Part shown: positions 7,529 to 17,315 of the stretch, piece by piece | How positions within the stretch are numbered: position 1 is the stretch's first letter | Layout of the letters: the number at the start of each line of letters is the position of its first letter | Assembly: GCF_000153125.2 (NCBI RefSeq) | Contig: NZ_CM002299.1 | Coordinates: 2,864,928-2,928,927, forward strand | Length of the DNA: 64,000 nt | Direction: 5' to 3' | Source: Congregibacter litoralis KT71 | GTDB lineage: Bacteria > Pseudomonadota > Gammaproteobacteria > Pseudomonadales > Halieaceae | Notes under the pieces: generated by a model | Seen by the model: the letters and a program-made list of their open reading frames with translations, nothing else | Databases searched by the model: none | Told to the model about the DNA's origin: nothing | Program-made: the position numbers and the translations under genes

Positions 7529-10135
7529 ATGGCGAAGCGCGTTTATTTGTTTTCTGAGGGCAGTAAAGACGACCGGGACCTCCTCGGTGGCAAGGGTGCA
7601 AACCTCTGTGAGATGACGGCATTGAAATTGCCCGTGCCCTTTGGCTTTGTGATTACAACACCCACCTGCCGCGAGTACTTTGAAAACGGCAACAAGCTGC
7701 CGACGCTTCTCGAACAGGAGTATCGCGTCGCCCTGGATCTGGTAGAAAAGCAAATGGGCACGCGTTTCGGTGATCCGGAAAACCCTCTGCTGTTTTCCGT
7801 GCGTTCCGGAGCCCCCATCTCCATGCCCGGCATGATGAACACTATTCTCAACCTCGGTATCAACGACGAGATTGCCGAGGGCCTGTCGCGTAAGACTGAC
7901 AACCCCCGTTTCGCCTACGACTGTTATCGCCGCTTTATTCAGATGTTCGCCGACGTAGTGCTCGGGGCAGACACTCACGCCATGGAACAGGTCATCGAGG
8001 ACTATAAACAGGCCAAGGCCTACGAGACAGACGTCGCCATGGAGGCTGAGGATTGGCAGGCGGTGATCGCCACTTTTAAAACCATGGTCAAGTTTCCGGA
8101 GGATCCTTTCGAACAGCTGCGCCTGGCGGTGGAAGCGGTGTTCCAGTCCTGGCATACCCCCAGGGCCAATGTGTATCGGGAGATGAATAATATTCCTGAT
8201 TCCCTGGGCACCGCTGTCACCGTGCAATCCATGGTCTTTGGCAACTTCGGCGATGACTCGGGCTCCGGCGTTGCCTTCACGCGCAACCCCTCGACGGGGG
8301 AGCGTCATTTCTTTGGCGAAGTCCTGTTTAACGCCGCAGGCGAAGACGTTGTTGCAGGCATCCGCACCCCCCTCTCCGTGGATGCCATGGAAGAACGCAT
8401 GCCCGACGCCTACAAGGAATTGCTCGAATCCCAGGCCCTGCTCGAGTCCCACTATCGTGACATGCAGGACATCGAGTTCACGGTGCAGGAAGGACGCTTT
8501 TATCTCCTGCAGACCCGAAGCGGCAAACGCACGGGGCGGGCCTCCGTAAGAATCGCCGTGGACATGGTGCGCGAGGGCATGATCAACGAAAAGGAAGCCC
8601 TCCTGCGCGTTTCGCCGGAACACGTGCAGTCGTTCCTGCACCCCATGGTGGACCCCGATGCTGAGCGAACCGTGGTTGCAAGCGGCCTCCCAGCCAGCCC
8701 CGGCGGCGCGACGGGCGTGGCGGTATTCTCCGCGGACGAAGCTGTGAGCGTAGAAGCCGACGGCAAGAAGGTGATCCTCATACGACGGGAAACCACCCCC
8801 GAAGACATTCACGGTATGCGCGTCGCTGAGGGGATTCTCACGGAACTCGGCGGCATGACCTCTCACGCGGCGGTGGTGGCCCGGGGCATGGGTGTCTGTG
8901 CGATCACCGGCTGCGGTGAGCTGCGGGTCTCCGTGCAGGACGGAACAGCTACGGCATCCGACGGTACGGTTATCAAGCGCGGCGATACCGTGACCCTTGA
9001 TGGCGCCACGGGTGACGTCATGCTCGGCGACATCCCCAAAGTGGAGGCCAGCACCTCCGACGACTTTCAAACCCTGCTGTCCTGGGCAGATAAACATCGC
9101 CGCCTGAAGGTTCGGGCCAACGCTGAAACGCCCGAGGACGCAGCTAAAGCACGAGAGCTCGGGGCCGAGGGCATCGGCCTATGCCGCACGGAGCACATGT
9201 TCTTTGCCAGCGATCGCATCGATCACATGCGCGCCATGATTCTGTCGACGGACCGCAAGGAGCGAAAACGCCATCTCGCAACACTCCAGGAGTTTCAGCA
9301 CGCGGATATGCTCGAGCTTTACCGCGTGATGGATGGACTCCCGGTCACCATCCGCCTGCTGGATCCGCCCCTCCATGAGTTTCTGCCCCACGATGAAGCC
9401 GATGCGGAAGCCCTGGCGGAAAGGCTGAACAAGGATCCTGCGGAGATACACCAGGCCCGCAACGACCTCGCGGAGGTCAATCCCATGCTGGGCTTTCGCG
9501 GCTGCCGTCTCTCCGTGGTTTATCCGGAGATCACCCGCATGCAGGTCCGCGCCATCATCGGTGCTGCGCTGCAGGCCCGGGAAGAGGGGCTGAATCCCCT
9601 GCCTGAAATCATGATTCCTCTGGTGGTTAACGTGCGGGAGATCCGCCTGATCAGTGAGGTCATTGATCGGGGCATTGCCAAGGTCACCAAGGAGAAGTCT
9701 GTATCCCTGCGCTACAAGATCGGCACCATGATGGAAACCCCCAGAGCCTGCCTGGGCGCCGATCGCCTGGCTTCCGCGGTGGAATTTATGAGTTTTGGCA
9801 CCAACGATCTCACGCAAATGACCTACGGATTCTCCCGGGATGATGCGGGGCGCTTTATTCCTCAATACCTTGACGCCAAGATCATTGAGGATGACCCCTT
9901 TGTGTCCCTGGATCAGCGAGCCGTGGGCCGACTCATGCGCATGGCGGTGCAGGAATCACGGCAGGCGAAAAAAGGTATCAAGTACGGCATCTGCGGCGAA
10001 CACGGGGGCGACCCCCGCTCAATCCGCTTCTGCCATGATCTGGGCCTCGACTACGTCAGCTGCAGCCCCTACCGCGTGCCCGTAGCGCGTGTTGCTGCAG
10101 CACAGGCACGGGTTCTGGCAGACATCGATAACTGA
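7529..10135 (+). CDS. ppdK: Pyruvate, phosphate dikinase
   Basis: An 868-residue cytosolic enzyme that interconverts pyruvate, ATP and phosphate with phosphoenolpyruvate, AMP and pyrophosphate. The N-terminal ATP-grasp domain begins LLGGKGANLCEMT and includes SVRSGAPISMPGMMNT. The central swivelling domain holds the phosphohistidine motif GGMTSHAAVVARGMG. The C-terminal TIM-barrel has LGAEGIGLCRTEHMF, GFRGCRL and the acid/base Cys in GICGEHGGDP. Length matches bacterial PPDK (about 870-890). AAAGGA precedes the start. It is followed after 108 bp by a flavoprotein gene on the same strand; no regulatory kinase/phosphorylase gene is adjacent. Confidence 0.97.
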   Translation: MAKRVYLFSEGSKDDRDLLGGKGANLCEMTALKLPVPFGFVITTPTCREYFENGNKLPTLLEQEYRVALDLVEKQMGTRFGDPENPLLFSVRSGAPISMPGMMNTILNLGINDEIAEGLSRKTDNPRFAYDCYRRFIQMFADVVLGADTHAMEQVIEDYKQAKAYETDVAMEAEDWQAVIATFKTMVKFPEDPFEQLRLAVEAVFQSWHTPRANVYREMNNIPDSLGTAVTVQSMVFGNFGDDSGSGVAFTRNPSTGERHFFGEVLFNAAGEDVVAGIRTPLSVDAMEERMPDAYKELLESQALLESHYRDMQDIEFTVQEGRFYLLQTRSGKRTGRASVRIAVDMVREGMINEKEALLRVSPEHVQSFLHPMVDPDAERTVVASGLPASPGGATGVAVFSADEAVSVEADGKKVILIRRETTPEDIHGMRVAEGILTELGGMTSHAAVVARGMGVCAITGCGELRVSVQDGTATASDGTVIKRGDTVTLDGATGDVMLGDIPKVEASTSDDFQTLLSWADKHRRLKVRANAETPEDAAKARELGAEGIGLCRTEHMFFASDRIDHMRAMILSTDRKERKRHLATLQEFQHADMLELYRVMDGLPVTIRLLDPPLHEFLPHDEADAEALAERLNKDPAEIHQARNDLAEVNPMLGFRGCRLSVVYPEITRMQVRAIIGAALQAREEGLNPLPEIMIPLVVNVREIRLISEVIDRGIAKVTKEKSVSLRYKIGTMMETPRACLGADRLASAVEFMSFGTNDLTQMTYGFSRDDAGRFIPQYLDAKIIEDDPFVSLDQRAVGRLMRMAVQESRQAKKGIKYGICGEHGGDPRSIRFCHDLGLDYVSCSPYRVPVARVAAAQARVLADIDN

Positions 10136-10243
10136 TGGCTCCGCCGGGGTAGCCTGTGAACCCTGTCTGTAAGCTCAGGAACAATCATCATTACAAGACT
10201 GCCGATCTCAGATTTTTTAAGGATTGGCTAAGGAAACCACGCT

Positions 10244-11182
10244 ATGAAATTTGATAACCGCGTCACGCAAATGACCGGCGCCAAGCTCCCCATCGTCCAG
10301 GCGCCCATGGGCTGGATCGCCCGCTCACAACTGGCGTCGGCAGTGTGCAATGCCGGCGGACTGGGCATCATTGAAACTTCCTCGGGGGAGCTGGATGTCA
10401 TCCGCGAAGAAATTCTGCGCATGCGTGAACTTACGGACCAGCCCTTTGGAGTCAATATCGCCCAGGCCTTTGTCCGGGATCCGGATATCGCGCAATTCAT
10501 CATCGATCAGGGCGTGCGCTTTGTGACCACCTCCGCGGGCTCACCCGAGCGCTACACGGAGTTGCTGAAGTCTGCGGGGCTGACGGTCTTCCATGTCGTT
10601 CCCAACCTCAAAGCAGCGGTCAAGGCCGTGGAGTACGGCGTTGATGGTCTTATCGTAGAAGGTGGCGAGGGGGGTGGCTTCAAGAATCCCCAGGACGTCG
10701 CCAGCATGGTGCTCCTGCCCCTTGTCCGTTCCAGAGTCGATGTACCTATCATTGCCGCCGGGGGTTTTGTGGACGGCGGCTCCATGGCCGCAGCCTTCGC
10801 CCTGGGTGCCGAGGGCGTGCAGCTGGGCACACGCATGGTGTCGGCGCTGGAATCTCCCGTGCATGACAACTGGAAACAGGCGATCGTCAGCGCAAAAGAG
10901 ACCGACACCGTCTTTCTCAACCGTTTTCAATCACCGGGACTGCGCGCTCTGAGAACCGAACGCACCAGCGCCCTGGAAAAACAGCCCGATGTGAACGCCA
11001 TGGCGGAATTCGGCAATCCCCGGGACCTGTATTTTGGTGGCGACATGGAATCCGCGATCCCCCTCACGGGCCAGGTCTGTGGGCGTATTGATGAGGTCCG
11101 GCCCGTCGCCGACATTCTCGCTGAGATTTGCGCAGAGTTTGAGGAAACCCTGAACCGCCTGGACTCCACCTACCCTCGCTAA
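10244..11182 (+). CDS. Nitronate monooxygenase-like FMN oxidoreductase
   Basis: A 312-residue TIM-barrel flavoprotein of the 2-nitropropane dioxygenase / enoyl-ACP reductase (FabK-like) superfamily. Diagnostic parts are PIVQAPMGWIA near the N-terminus, NAGGLGIIE, the GVDGLIVEGGEGGGF phosphate-binding region and PIIAAGGFVDGGSMAAAFALGAEGVQLGTRMV. Members oxidise alkyl nitronates or act as NAD(P)H:quinone or other flavin-dependent reductases; the sequence does not decide between these. AAGGA lies upstream of the ATG. It follows ppdK on the same strand but with its own 108-bp leader. Confidence 0.85.
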   Translation: MKFDNRVTQMTGAKLPIVQAPMGWIARSQLASAVCNAGGLGIIETSSGELDVIREEILRMRELTDQPFGVNIAQAFVRDPDIAQFIIDQGVRFVTTSAGSPERYTELLKSAGLTVFHVVPNLKAAVKAVEYGVDGLIVEGGEGGGFKNPQDVASMVLLPLVRSRVDVPIIAAGGFVDGGSMAAAFALGAEGVQLGTRMVSALESPVHDNWKQAIVSAKETDTVFLNRFQSPGLRALRTERTSALEKQPDVNAMAEFGNPRDLYFGGDMESAIPLTGQVCGRIDEVRPVADILAEICAEFEETLNRLDSTYPR

Positions 11183-11275
11183 AAAAACCAACTAAATTAG
11201 TCGGATATAAGCCATCCGGCTGCCTGAGGCGACCGTATATCCCTACAAGTTGAACCTGCAAGACATGTGTTAAAC

Positions 11276-11518
11276 ATGATTAATCGGAATATAGGGACTG
11301 TAGAGAGAGTTATACGTTTCGCACTGGCAGTCATTGTCGTGGGCTGGATTTTGAGCTCGGAGCGCTTTGGCCTTGCTCAGGGAGGTGCGGTGCTTATCGC
11401 CTTTGCCCTGCTATGGAACAGTATTTTTGGCCGCTGTTATCTCTGGGGCTGGCTCGGGCTCTCCAGCTGCGGTCCCAACGATGACTGCTCCGCCGGTGGT
11501 GGCGATTCCACCGCCTGA
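11276..11518 (+). CDS. DUF2892 (YgaP-like) inner-membrane protein
   Basis: An 80-residue protein with the DUF2892 pattern: NRNIGTVERVIRF at the N-terminus, two hydrophobic helices (about residues 13-30 and 36-53), then the conserved end WNSIFGRCYLWGWLGLSSC with paired Cys. Such proteins sit in the inner membrane, sometimes fused to rhodanese domains as in YgaP. Two in-frame ATGs (11267 and 11276) are possible; the second fits the family start. Function unknown. Confidence 0.75.
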   Translation: MINRNIGTVERVIRFALAVIVVGWILSSERFGLAQGGAVLIAFALLWNSIFGRCYLWGWLGLSSCGPNDDCSAGGGDSTA

Positions 11519-11631
11519 GATAAGGCAATGGTGACGAACGCTTAGCAGGCGTCGATCGTCTCGTTTTTTGAATACTCATAACCCCATGGACCCCACAAGC
11601 TCTCAATGGCAATATTTTCCAGAGTAAGTAC

Positions 11632-12108
11632 ATGGACGTGAACCCCAGCAAAGATACGCTGTTTTACGACGGGCAGTGCCCCCTGTGTGCGGGCGAAATA
11701 GCCCAGCTGCGCAAAACCCGCGGCGATGCCCTGCAGATCGTGGATATCCACGACCTTGCCGACGGCGAAGGGCCTCTCCGGGGTTCCCGGGAAGCCTTAC
11801 AAGAAGACGATTCAGGAAAAGCTTATCAGGATCCACAACCCCCACACCCGTTGAGTCAAAACGCCGCGCCCGACAAGGATCAACTCTTGCGTGTGCTCCA
11901 TCTCCGTCGTGCCGACGGGGTATGGCTGCAAAGCGCCGACGCCAATGTCGCAGCCTGGGAAGGGACGCGCCACGGTCGGATCCTGAGCGTCCTGCGATGG
12001 CCGGTGATCCGACACGTCGTCGATGTGGTCTACACCCTGTGGGCCCGCTGGCGCTATCGACGACTCTATGGCAAGCAATTTGACGAGAGCAAGCATGCAC
12101 CTCAATAG
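11632..12108 (+). CDS. DCC-family thiol-disulfide oxidoreductase (DUF393)
   Basis: A 158-residue protein whose N-terminus holds the family motif YDGQCPLCAGEI (D-x-x-C-P-x-C, predicted redox thiols) followed by a basic helix. The middle and C-terminal parts contain VAAWEG and a WPVIRHVVDVVYTLWARWRYRRLYG segment typical of this family. The role in vivo is not established. Its end overlaps the start of the flavin-reductase gene by 14 bases, so the two are probably translated together. Confidence 0.8.
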   Translation: MDVNPSKDTLFYDGQCPLCAGEIAQLRKTRGDALQIVDIHDLADGEGPLRGSREALQEDDSGKAYQDPQPPHPLSQNAAPDKDQLLRVLHLRRADGVWLQSADANVAAWEGTRHGRILSVLRWPVIRHVVDVVYTLWARWRYRRLYGKQFDESKHAPQ

Positions 12109-12724
12109 CAGTGACATAAACGCCCTTGAACGCCGGCGCCGGGCGGCCCTAATCAACTCGATCACGGGATACAAGCCGGCGAACCTCGTGGGCACGGTGA
12201 ACGCTGAGGGCGTCAGTAACCTCGCGATCATGAGTTCTCTGGTGCACATCGGCTCGAATCCGCCGCTCCTGGCCCTGATTTTCCGGCCGGACAATACGGA
12301 ACGGCACACCTTGGACAATATTCGCGAAACGGGTCAGTACACGGTTAACCATGTCCACGGCGACATCATCGACGCTGCCCATCAGACTGCCGCACGTTAC
12401 CCCGGCGAAGTGTCGGAATTTGCCGCTACAGGGCTGAATGAACTCTGGCTGGAAGGCTTCTCGGCGCCCTTTTTGTCGCAGTCCGTCGTCCGTATGGGGA
12501 TGGAAATCCGGGAAGAAATTCCCCTGGCAATCAATGGCACCCATATGGTCATTGGCGAAATCCTGACGCTGGACGTCCCCGGCGACGCGATTAACGACGA
12601 CGGCGCCCTGGATCCATCCCTCGCAGACTCCGTTGCTATTGCGGGCCTGGACAGTTACTACCGCAGCACCCTGGTGCAACGCATGGCCTACGCCAAGCCT
12701 GAGGAGAAACCGCGGCGCCTCTAA
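12095..12724 (+). CDS. Flavin reductase-like FMN-binding protein
   Basis: A 209-residue protein of the flavin reductase / DIM6-NTAB family (split barrel binding FMN). Seen are LINSITGYKPANLVGTVN, NLAIMSSLVHIGSNPPLLALIFRP, DTLDNI-type RHTLDNIRETGQYTVNHV and a late GTHMVIGEILTLDV strand. Such proteins transfer electrons from NAD(P)H to flavins or are flavin-dependent oxidoreductases. The start at 12095 is chosen because the family begins there; earlier in-frame codons fall inside the upstream gene. It overlaps that gene by 14 bases. Confidence 0.8.
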   Translation: MHLNSSDINALERRRRAALINSITGYKPANLVGTVNAEGVSNLAIMSSLVHIGSNPPLLALIFRPDNTERHTLDNIRETGQYTVNHVHGDIIDAAHQTAARYPGEVSEFAATGLNELWLEGFSAPFLSQSVVRMGMEIREEIPLAINGTHMVIGEILTLDVPGDAINDDGALDPSLADSVAIAGLDSYYRSTLVQRMAYAKPEEKPRRL

Positions 12725-12897
12725 GGCGAGGACTTGCCAGCGCTGCATAGCCTCAACAGCTCTACCCGGCACAGGCTTTTGAACCATTGTGCGCTCCCGT
12801 TGCCCTAGTGATAGGGGTCACAGAAAAAGGCTCTCAGGGAACGCGAGCCACGCGGCAAAGACCCGGCACAAAAAGCGCCCCCCGTTGACGATAAGAG

Positions 12898-12989
12898 AAT
12901 TGCTGAGAGAGTGGTTGAGAGAGTGCGAGAGGGTGGTTGAGAAAGCGACTGAGAAAGCGGATAAGAAAGCGGATAAGAAAGTCGCTTAG
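12898..12989 (+). repeat. Low-complexity GAGAAAGCG/GATAAGAAAGCG repeat tract
   Basis: Degenerate short tandem units (gagagtggtt..., gagaaagcg, gataagaaagcggat) make a purine-rich tract in the 324-bp interval between the flavin-reductase gene and the DUF3014 gene. The plus-strand frame reads a Lys/Glu-rich helix (EKATEKADKKADKK), but no ribosome-binding site supports a gene. Nothing else was seen in this interval. Confidence 0.5.
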
Positions 12990-13048
12990 AATGTCGCCTA
13001 GAATGCCCGGAGCAAACAGCCAAGCCAATTTGATTCAAGGGAGCCCGT

Positions 13049-13969
13049 ATGCAAGCCGACCGTGATGACCGTATCAGCACCAACGAAGGATCAGGCCGCC
13101 ACAGCACCCAGACACTCGTCACCGCCATTGCAGTCATCATTCTCGCGGGGGGCGCTTATCTGCTTATGCCCGGCGACAGCGAAGAAGAGGCCGCGGAACC
13201 CGCAGCCACCCCGGCGATGAATGAGCAGCCGACCCTACGCCCGGTGACAGCTCCCCGGCCTACACCGGAGGAAAGCATCCTGGCTGCGCCCGATATTCCC
13301 CAGGCTGAAACTGAAGAAGTGGCGAGTGCGGAGCCGGAGGAAACGCCTCTTGCCCAGAACGCGGAAACGCCGCCTCCTCCACCGACACCGGAAGAGCTCG
13401 ATGCGCAGTTACGGGAAGACGTGCGCGCTGCAGGACTGTCCGCTCCCGCGCCTCTGGGCACCGCCTACGCTGCGCCCTACCTCCTGGATCGCGGTGTCAG
13501 CAGCTTGGATCAGCTCGCCCGGGGACTGGTCCCCACACGTACCAGCAACATGGCACGACCCTCGGGCGCTTTTAAAACAACCCAGGAAGGTGCCGACTAC
13601 GCTGTCGACACAGAGGGGTATCGCCGCTACGACAAACTGGTAGCTGCGATCACCGCGCTACCCGTCGACACGCTGGCGTCTCTTTTTCACGATCAGCGGG
13701 AGCTCATTCAGGATGCCTACGCGGCCCTTGGCTACCCGGCCGACGCGTTGGACAACACGCTCATTGCTGCGCTGGATAACATTATTGCAGCCCCCACCCG
13801 GGAGCAACCTCCGGCTCTGGTAAGCAAGGGCGCTCTTTGGGCCTACGCCGATCCTCAACTTGAAAATGCCAGCGATCTTCACAAGCAGCTTCTGCGAACG
13901 GGACCGGCCAACACCGAAGCCCTGCAACAGTGGGCGGCGCGTCTCCGGGACGCACTCCTCAACTACTGA
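13049..13969 (+). CDS. DUF3014 family protein, membrane anchored
   Basis: A 306-residue protein. A hydrophobic helix (about residues 23-42, TLVTAIAVIILAGGAYLLMP) follows a short charged N-terminus, then a Pro/Glu/Ala-rich linker (about 45-125), and a globular C-terminal DUF3014 domain (YLLDRGVSSLDQLARGLVPTR, YRRYDKLVAAITALP, LFHDQRELIQDAYAALGYP). The topology is a single inner-membrane anchor with a periplasmic domain. GGGAG precedes the ATG. Function is unknown. It lies 10 bp ahead of the mechanosensitive-channel gene, probably in one transcript. Confidence 0.8.
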   Translation: MQADRDDRISTNEGSGRHSTQTLVTAIAVIILAGGAYLLMPGDSEEEAAEPAATPAMNEQPTLRPVTAPRPTPEESILAAPDIPQAETEEVASAEPEETPLAQNAETPPPPPTPEELDAQLREDVRAAGLSAPAPLGTAYAAPYLLDRGVSSLDQLARGLVPTRTSNMARPSGAFKTTQEGADYAVDTEGYRRYDKLVAAITALPVDTLASLFHDQRELIQDAYAALGYPADALDNTLIAALDNIIAAPTREQPPALVSKGALWAYADPQLENASDLHKQLLRTGPANTEALQQWAARLRDALLNY

Positions 13970-13979
13970 CGGATACACG

Positions 13980-16900
13980 ATGATTCGGACACAGCTCCAG
14001 CGCGCCGCCCTGCCGGGCGGAGCGTCCCGGCACTTTTTCTGGCCATTAGCCTTGCTGATCCTCAGCGGACTCTTCGCCTCCCAGCTCCGCGCCCAGGATC
14101 TGGAGGCCGCAGACACTCTGGAAGGCCTTCAAACGGCACTCAGTGAGGACCTCGCCATCAATGACGAGCGCCGTGCGGCGTTGTCAGAAAAGCTGCAGGC
14201 TGCTGCCCAGGATCGCGCCAAACTCGAGCAATTTAAGGCTGCCCGCAGCGAGCTGGAAGACAAGCTGCAAAACAGCGACCGTCTGATTGCCGACTACAAG
14301 GAGCGCATGCGCGACATTCAGAATGCCCCTGCGAGCATTCAGCGACGCCTGGGGGAGAACCCCTCACTGGCAAACATAGAAACGGAAATCAGCATCGTCC
14401 AAAGCCAGAGGGATGCCTGGGCCCAGGAGCGCAGTGAAGCGCTGGATGCCCTTTCCAACGTCGCAAAGACCGAGACAGCAGCGCGAGATCGAGTGGCGGA
14501 GATCAGCCGCCGGCGCGCGGACGATCCACCCCGGATTGCCAGTGAGGCGGACGAATCAGACATTGCAGATCGTATCGATAATCTGGCTGCGTCTATTCAC
14601 CACCGGTCCCTGGACGCCGAGCAATCCCTTTTGGAGCTGCGTCTGCGCAGCGGGCCGACGCTTAACAGCATTCGCACGGCGCGCATCGCATGGCTGGATG
14701 CGGCGATTGCCGAAGCGGACACCCTCCTCGCTCAACTCCTGGAGGCCGCTACGAAAAAGCGCCAGGGCGCAGCGACCCAGCGTGCCACGGAAGCGCGCCG
14801 GTTCCTGTCGCAACTGAGCGGCGCACGGCCGGAACTCCAGGCCATGGCCAGAGAAAACCTCAACCTGGTGAGCAGCTTCGAGTCCCTCACAACGCAGATT
14901 GAGGAGACCCGTCAGCGCGTCGCGGCGACGCGGAAGGGCATTGAGGAGATTAAGCAGGACGGAAATCTCACGGAGCGGCGCCTTAACGTTGCGGGCCTGG
15001 AATCAAAACTCGGAGAAGTGATGCTGACGCGGCTGGCCAGCCTTCCCGATCCGCGGGTAATTCTCAGTCGGAACTCCGATCGTAACGAGCAAATTGCCTC
15101 CGTATCCATACAGGCCATCGACACAGAGCAGGCGTTGCGGGAACTGGGCGATCGCAGTGGTTTTCTCGTGGCGACTTTCGGCGACATGGCATCCTGGGGC
15201 GCTGCGGAGAAACGCAATGCGGAACGTCTTTATCTCCAGCGCCGGGAGCTGCTTCAGGAAAACATGCAGGCGGGAAACACGCTCCTCAGCCTTCTGGTTG
15301 ACGCCAACCAGACCAACGAAGAGCTGGCGACCCTCGTCGGCAATTACGAAACCCTGCTCACCGCCAATTTGCTCTGGGTGCGCAACTACGCCTATGCAGA
15401 CCCCAAACGAGTCCCCCAACAGCTTCACACCCTGGTGAGATCCCGCCCTCTGCTCCGCTTAAAGGAGCAGTGGCAGAAAATCGTCAGCGACCCCCTGTTC
15501 CTGGTTCTACTGGTGTTTTGTCTGAGCGCCCTGCAGCATCGCAGAATCACTAACAGCCTGGACAATACACTCGGTAAACCCATCAGGCCGCGAGACGAGA
15601 GCGCCTCTCTGATCTTCAAAACGCTGGCGCTGACCCTTTTGGCGGCCCTGGCCCTACCCAGTTTGCTGCTTCTTGCGGGCCGCGGGTTTTACATTGCGGC
15701 GTCGGGTGACCCCGTCATGATGGGCATGGGACGTGCCCTGGCTTCCGCGGGAATGATTCTTTTTGTCCTCGACAGTCTCCGGCGTATGGCCGATCGCCTG
15801 GGTCTGGGCCGCCGCCTGCTAAAATGGAACAACACCCGGGTCGATGCCGCTACCCGTGATCTTCCATGGTTTGTGGTGGCCGTCACCTCCTCCGTCGCCG
15901 TCACCATTCTGGGCAGAGCCGCCTCTCCTACAGACAGCGGCGGCTCCCTGGCAGCAGCTGGCAGCCTGGCAACGGCAAGCTTCATATTCATCGTGCTCCT
16001 GCGCATGCTGCGATCGGGAGAATTCCATTACGACCGTATTCTCCGCTACAGCCTGCAAATCGGCGCCCTGATAGCAGCATCGATTGTCTTTATGCACCTC
16101 AGCGGTCAACTCTTTGCCGCGCACCTTTATTTAAGAGCACTGTCGGGCTCTGTCGCAGCCGTCACCGGCACGCTGCTTGTGGCCAACATTCTCCAGCGCT
16201 TACTGATCATTTTCCGCACGGGACTGGAGCGCAAAGCCCGGGAAGAACTTCGTAATCGGGCGGAGAATGAGGACAGCGACGAGGGGGAAGAGCCCGAAAA
16301 CAGCGACATGGAGGCGGTGTCCTCCCTCTCCGAGGCCTACTCAAAACTGCTGGTGGTAACCCGCCTCCTCACCCTGGGGGCGCTTTTGTGGTGGATCTGG
16401 GCGCCGGCACTTCCCGCGCTCTCCATCTTTGACTCCATCACCCTTTGGACGACCACCGACGCCACCCTGCCCGACGGTGAGCTCCGGGCCATCACGCTGT
16501 CTGTGCTTCTATTGGCGCTGATCATTATTGCCGTGACATCGCTGATCACCCGTCATCTGCCGCCCCTGGTCAATGTCGTGCTGGCGGAGTGGACCAATGT
16601 GACCCCCGGCAGTCGCTACGCAGCGGGCATGCTCATGCAGTACCTGGTTTTGGGCGTGGGTCTCTCCACCGCCCTGGTTATGCTGGGTTTCCAGTGGGAA
16701 AAGGTTCAATGGCTGGTTGCCGCGCTTGGCGTCGGTATTGGCTTTGGTTTGCAGGAAATTGTCGCCAACTTCATCTCCGGTCTTATCGTGCTGTTCGAAC
16801 GTCCCATACGCGTGGGCGACATCATTCATGCGGGCGGTGCTGATGGCGTTGTCACGCGCATCAACGCCCGCGCGACGGTGATCGAAACCTTTGAAGGGAA

Positions 16901-17315
16901 AGAACTGATGATTCCCAACAAGGAGTTGATTACCAGCGTGGTCACCAACTGGTCCCTGAGTAATTCCAAGCTTCGGCTGGTAATCCCCATCGGCGTTGCC
17001 TATGGATCGGACGTTGACGCCGCGATGGCAAAACTCCGTGAAGTAGCTCTCGCTCACCCGGAAATCATTGATGAACCCGAGCCCTACGTCAGCTTTGAGG
17101 ACTTTGGCGACAACGCGCTGGTGCTCTGGCTCCGCTGCTACGCGCTGCGGGATTACCCACGGGTATCAACGGAGCTGCGACAAATCATTTATCGGGAGTT
17201 CAACGCGGCGGGCATCAGCATCTCCTTCCCTCAGCGCGACGTTCATCTGGATGCCTCGGAGCCCCTGCCTATTCGTATCCTGTCATCAGAGCAGGGACCG
17301 GCGACGGACGCCTAA
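13980..17315 (+). CDS. MscK/KefA-like mechanosensitive channel
   Basis: A 1111-residue multidomain channel. A signal sequence (about residues 20-42, ending LRAQDL) leads to a long periplasmic helical/coiled-coil region (about 45-470), then many membrane helices and, near the C-terminus, the MscS core: AALGVGIGFGLQEIVANFISGLIVLFERP (pore helix and hinge), VGDIIHAGGADGVVTRINARAT and the beta/alpha-beta cytosolic vestibule. The length and order match MscK/KefA-type channels that release solutes on osmotic downshift. An acidic stretch (ENEDSDEGEEPENSD) lies between membrane segments. ATG 13980 is preferred because the signal sequence follows directly. The 3' end overlaps the convergent recX by 4 bases. 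Confidence 0.9.
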   Translation: MIRTQLQRAALPGGASRHFFWPLALLILSGLFASQLRAQDLEAADTLEGLQTALSEDLAINDERRAALSEKLQAAAQDRAKLEQFKAARSELEDKLQNSDRLIADYKERMRDIQNAPASIQRRLGENPSLANIETEISIVQSQRDAWAQERSEALDALSNVAKTETAARDRVAEISRRRADDPPRIASEADESDIADRIDNLAASIHHRSLDAEQSLLELRLRSGPTLNSIRTARIAWLDAAIAEADTLLAQLLEAATKKRQGAATQRATEARRFLSQLSGARPELQAMARENLNLVSSFESLTTQIEETRQRVAATRKGIEEIKQDGNLTERRLNVAGLESKLGEVMLTRLASLPDPRVILSRNSDRNEQIASVSIQAIDTEQALRELGDRSGFLVATFGDMASWGAAEKRNAERLYLQRRELLQENMQAGNTLLSLLVDANQTNEELATLVGNYETLLTANLLWVRNYAYADPKRVPQQLHTLVRSRPLLRLKEQWQKIVSDPLFLVLLVFCLSALQHRRITNSLDNTLGKPIRPRDESASLIFKTLALTLLAALALPSLLLLAGRGFYIAASGDPVMMGMGRALASAGMILFVLDSLRRMADRLGLGRRLLKWNNTRVDAATRDLPWFVVAVTSSVAVTILGRAASPTDSGGSLAAAGSLATASFIFIVLLRMLRSGEFHYDRILRYSLQIGALIAASIVFMHLSGQLFAAHLYLRALSGSVAAVTGTLLVANILQRLLIIFRTGLERKAREELRNRAENEDSDEGEEPENSDMEAVSSLSEAYSKLLVVTRLLTLGALLWWIWAPALPALSIFDSITLWTTTDATLPDGELRAITLSVLLLALIIIAVTSLITRHLPPLVNVVLAEWTNVTPGSRYAAGMLMQYLVLGVGLSTALVMLGFQWEKVQWLVAALGVGIGFGLQEIVANFISGLIVLFERPIRVGDIIHAGGADGVVTRINARATVIETFEGKELMIPNKELITSVVTNWSLSNSKLRLVIPIGVAYGSDVDAAMAKLREVALAHPEIIDEPEPYVSFEDFGDNALVLWLRCYALRDYPRVSTELRQIIYREFNAAGISISFPQRDVHLDASEPLPIRILSSEQGPATDA

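Noticed and set aside
12789..12989. Small Lys-rich protein
   Set aside because: Low-complexity tract without ribosome-binding site or start support.
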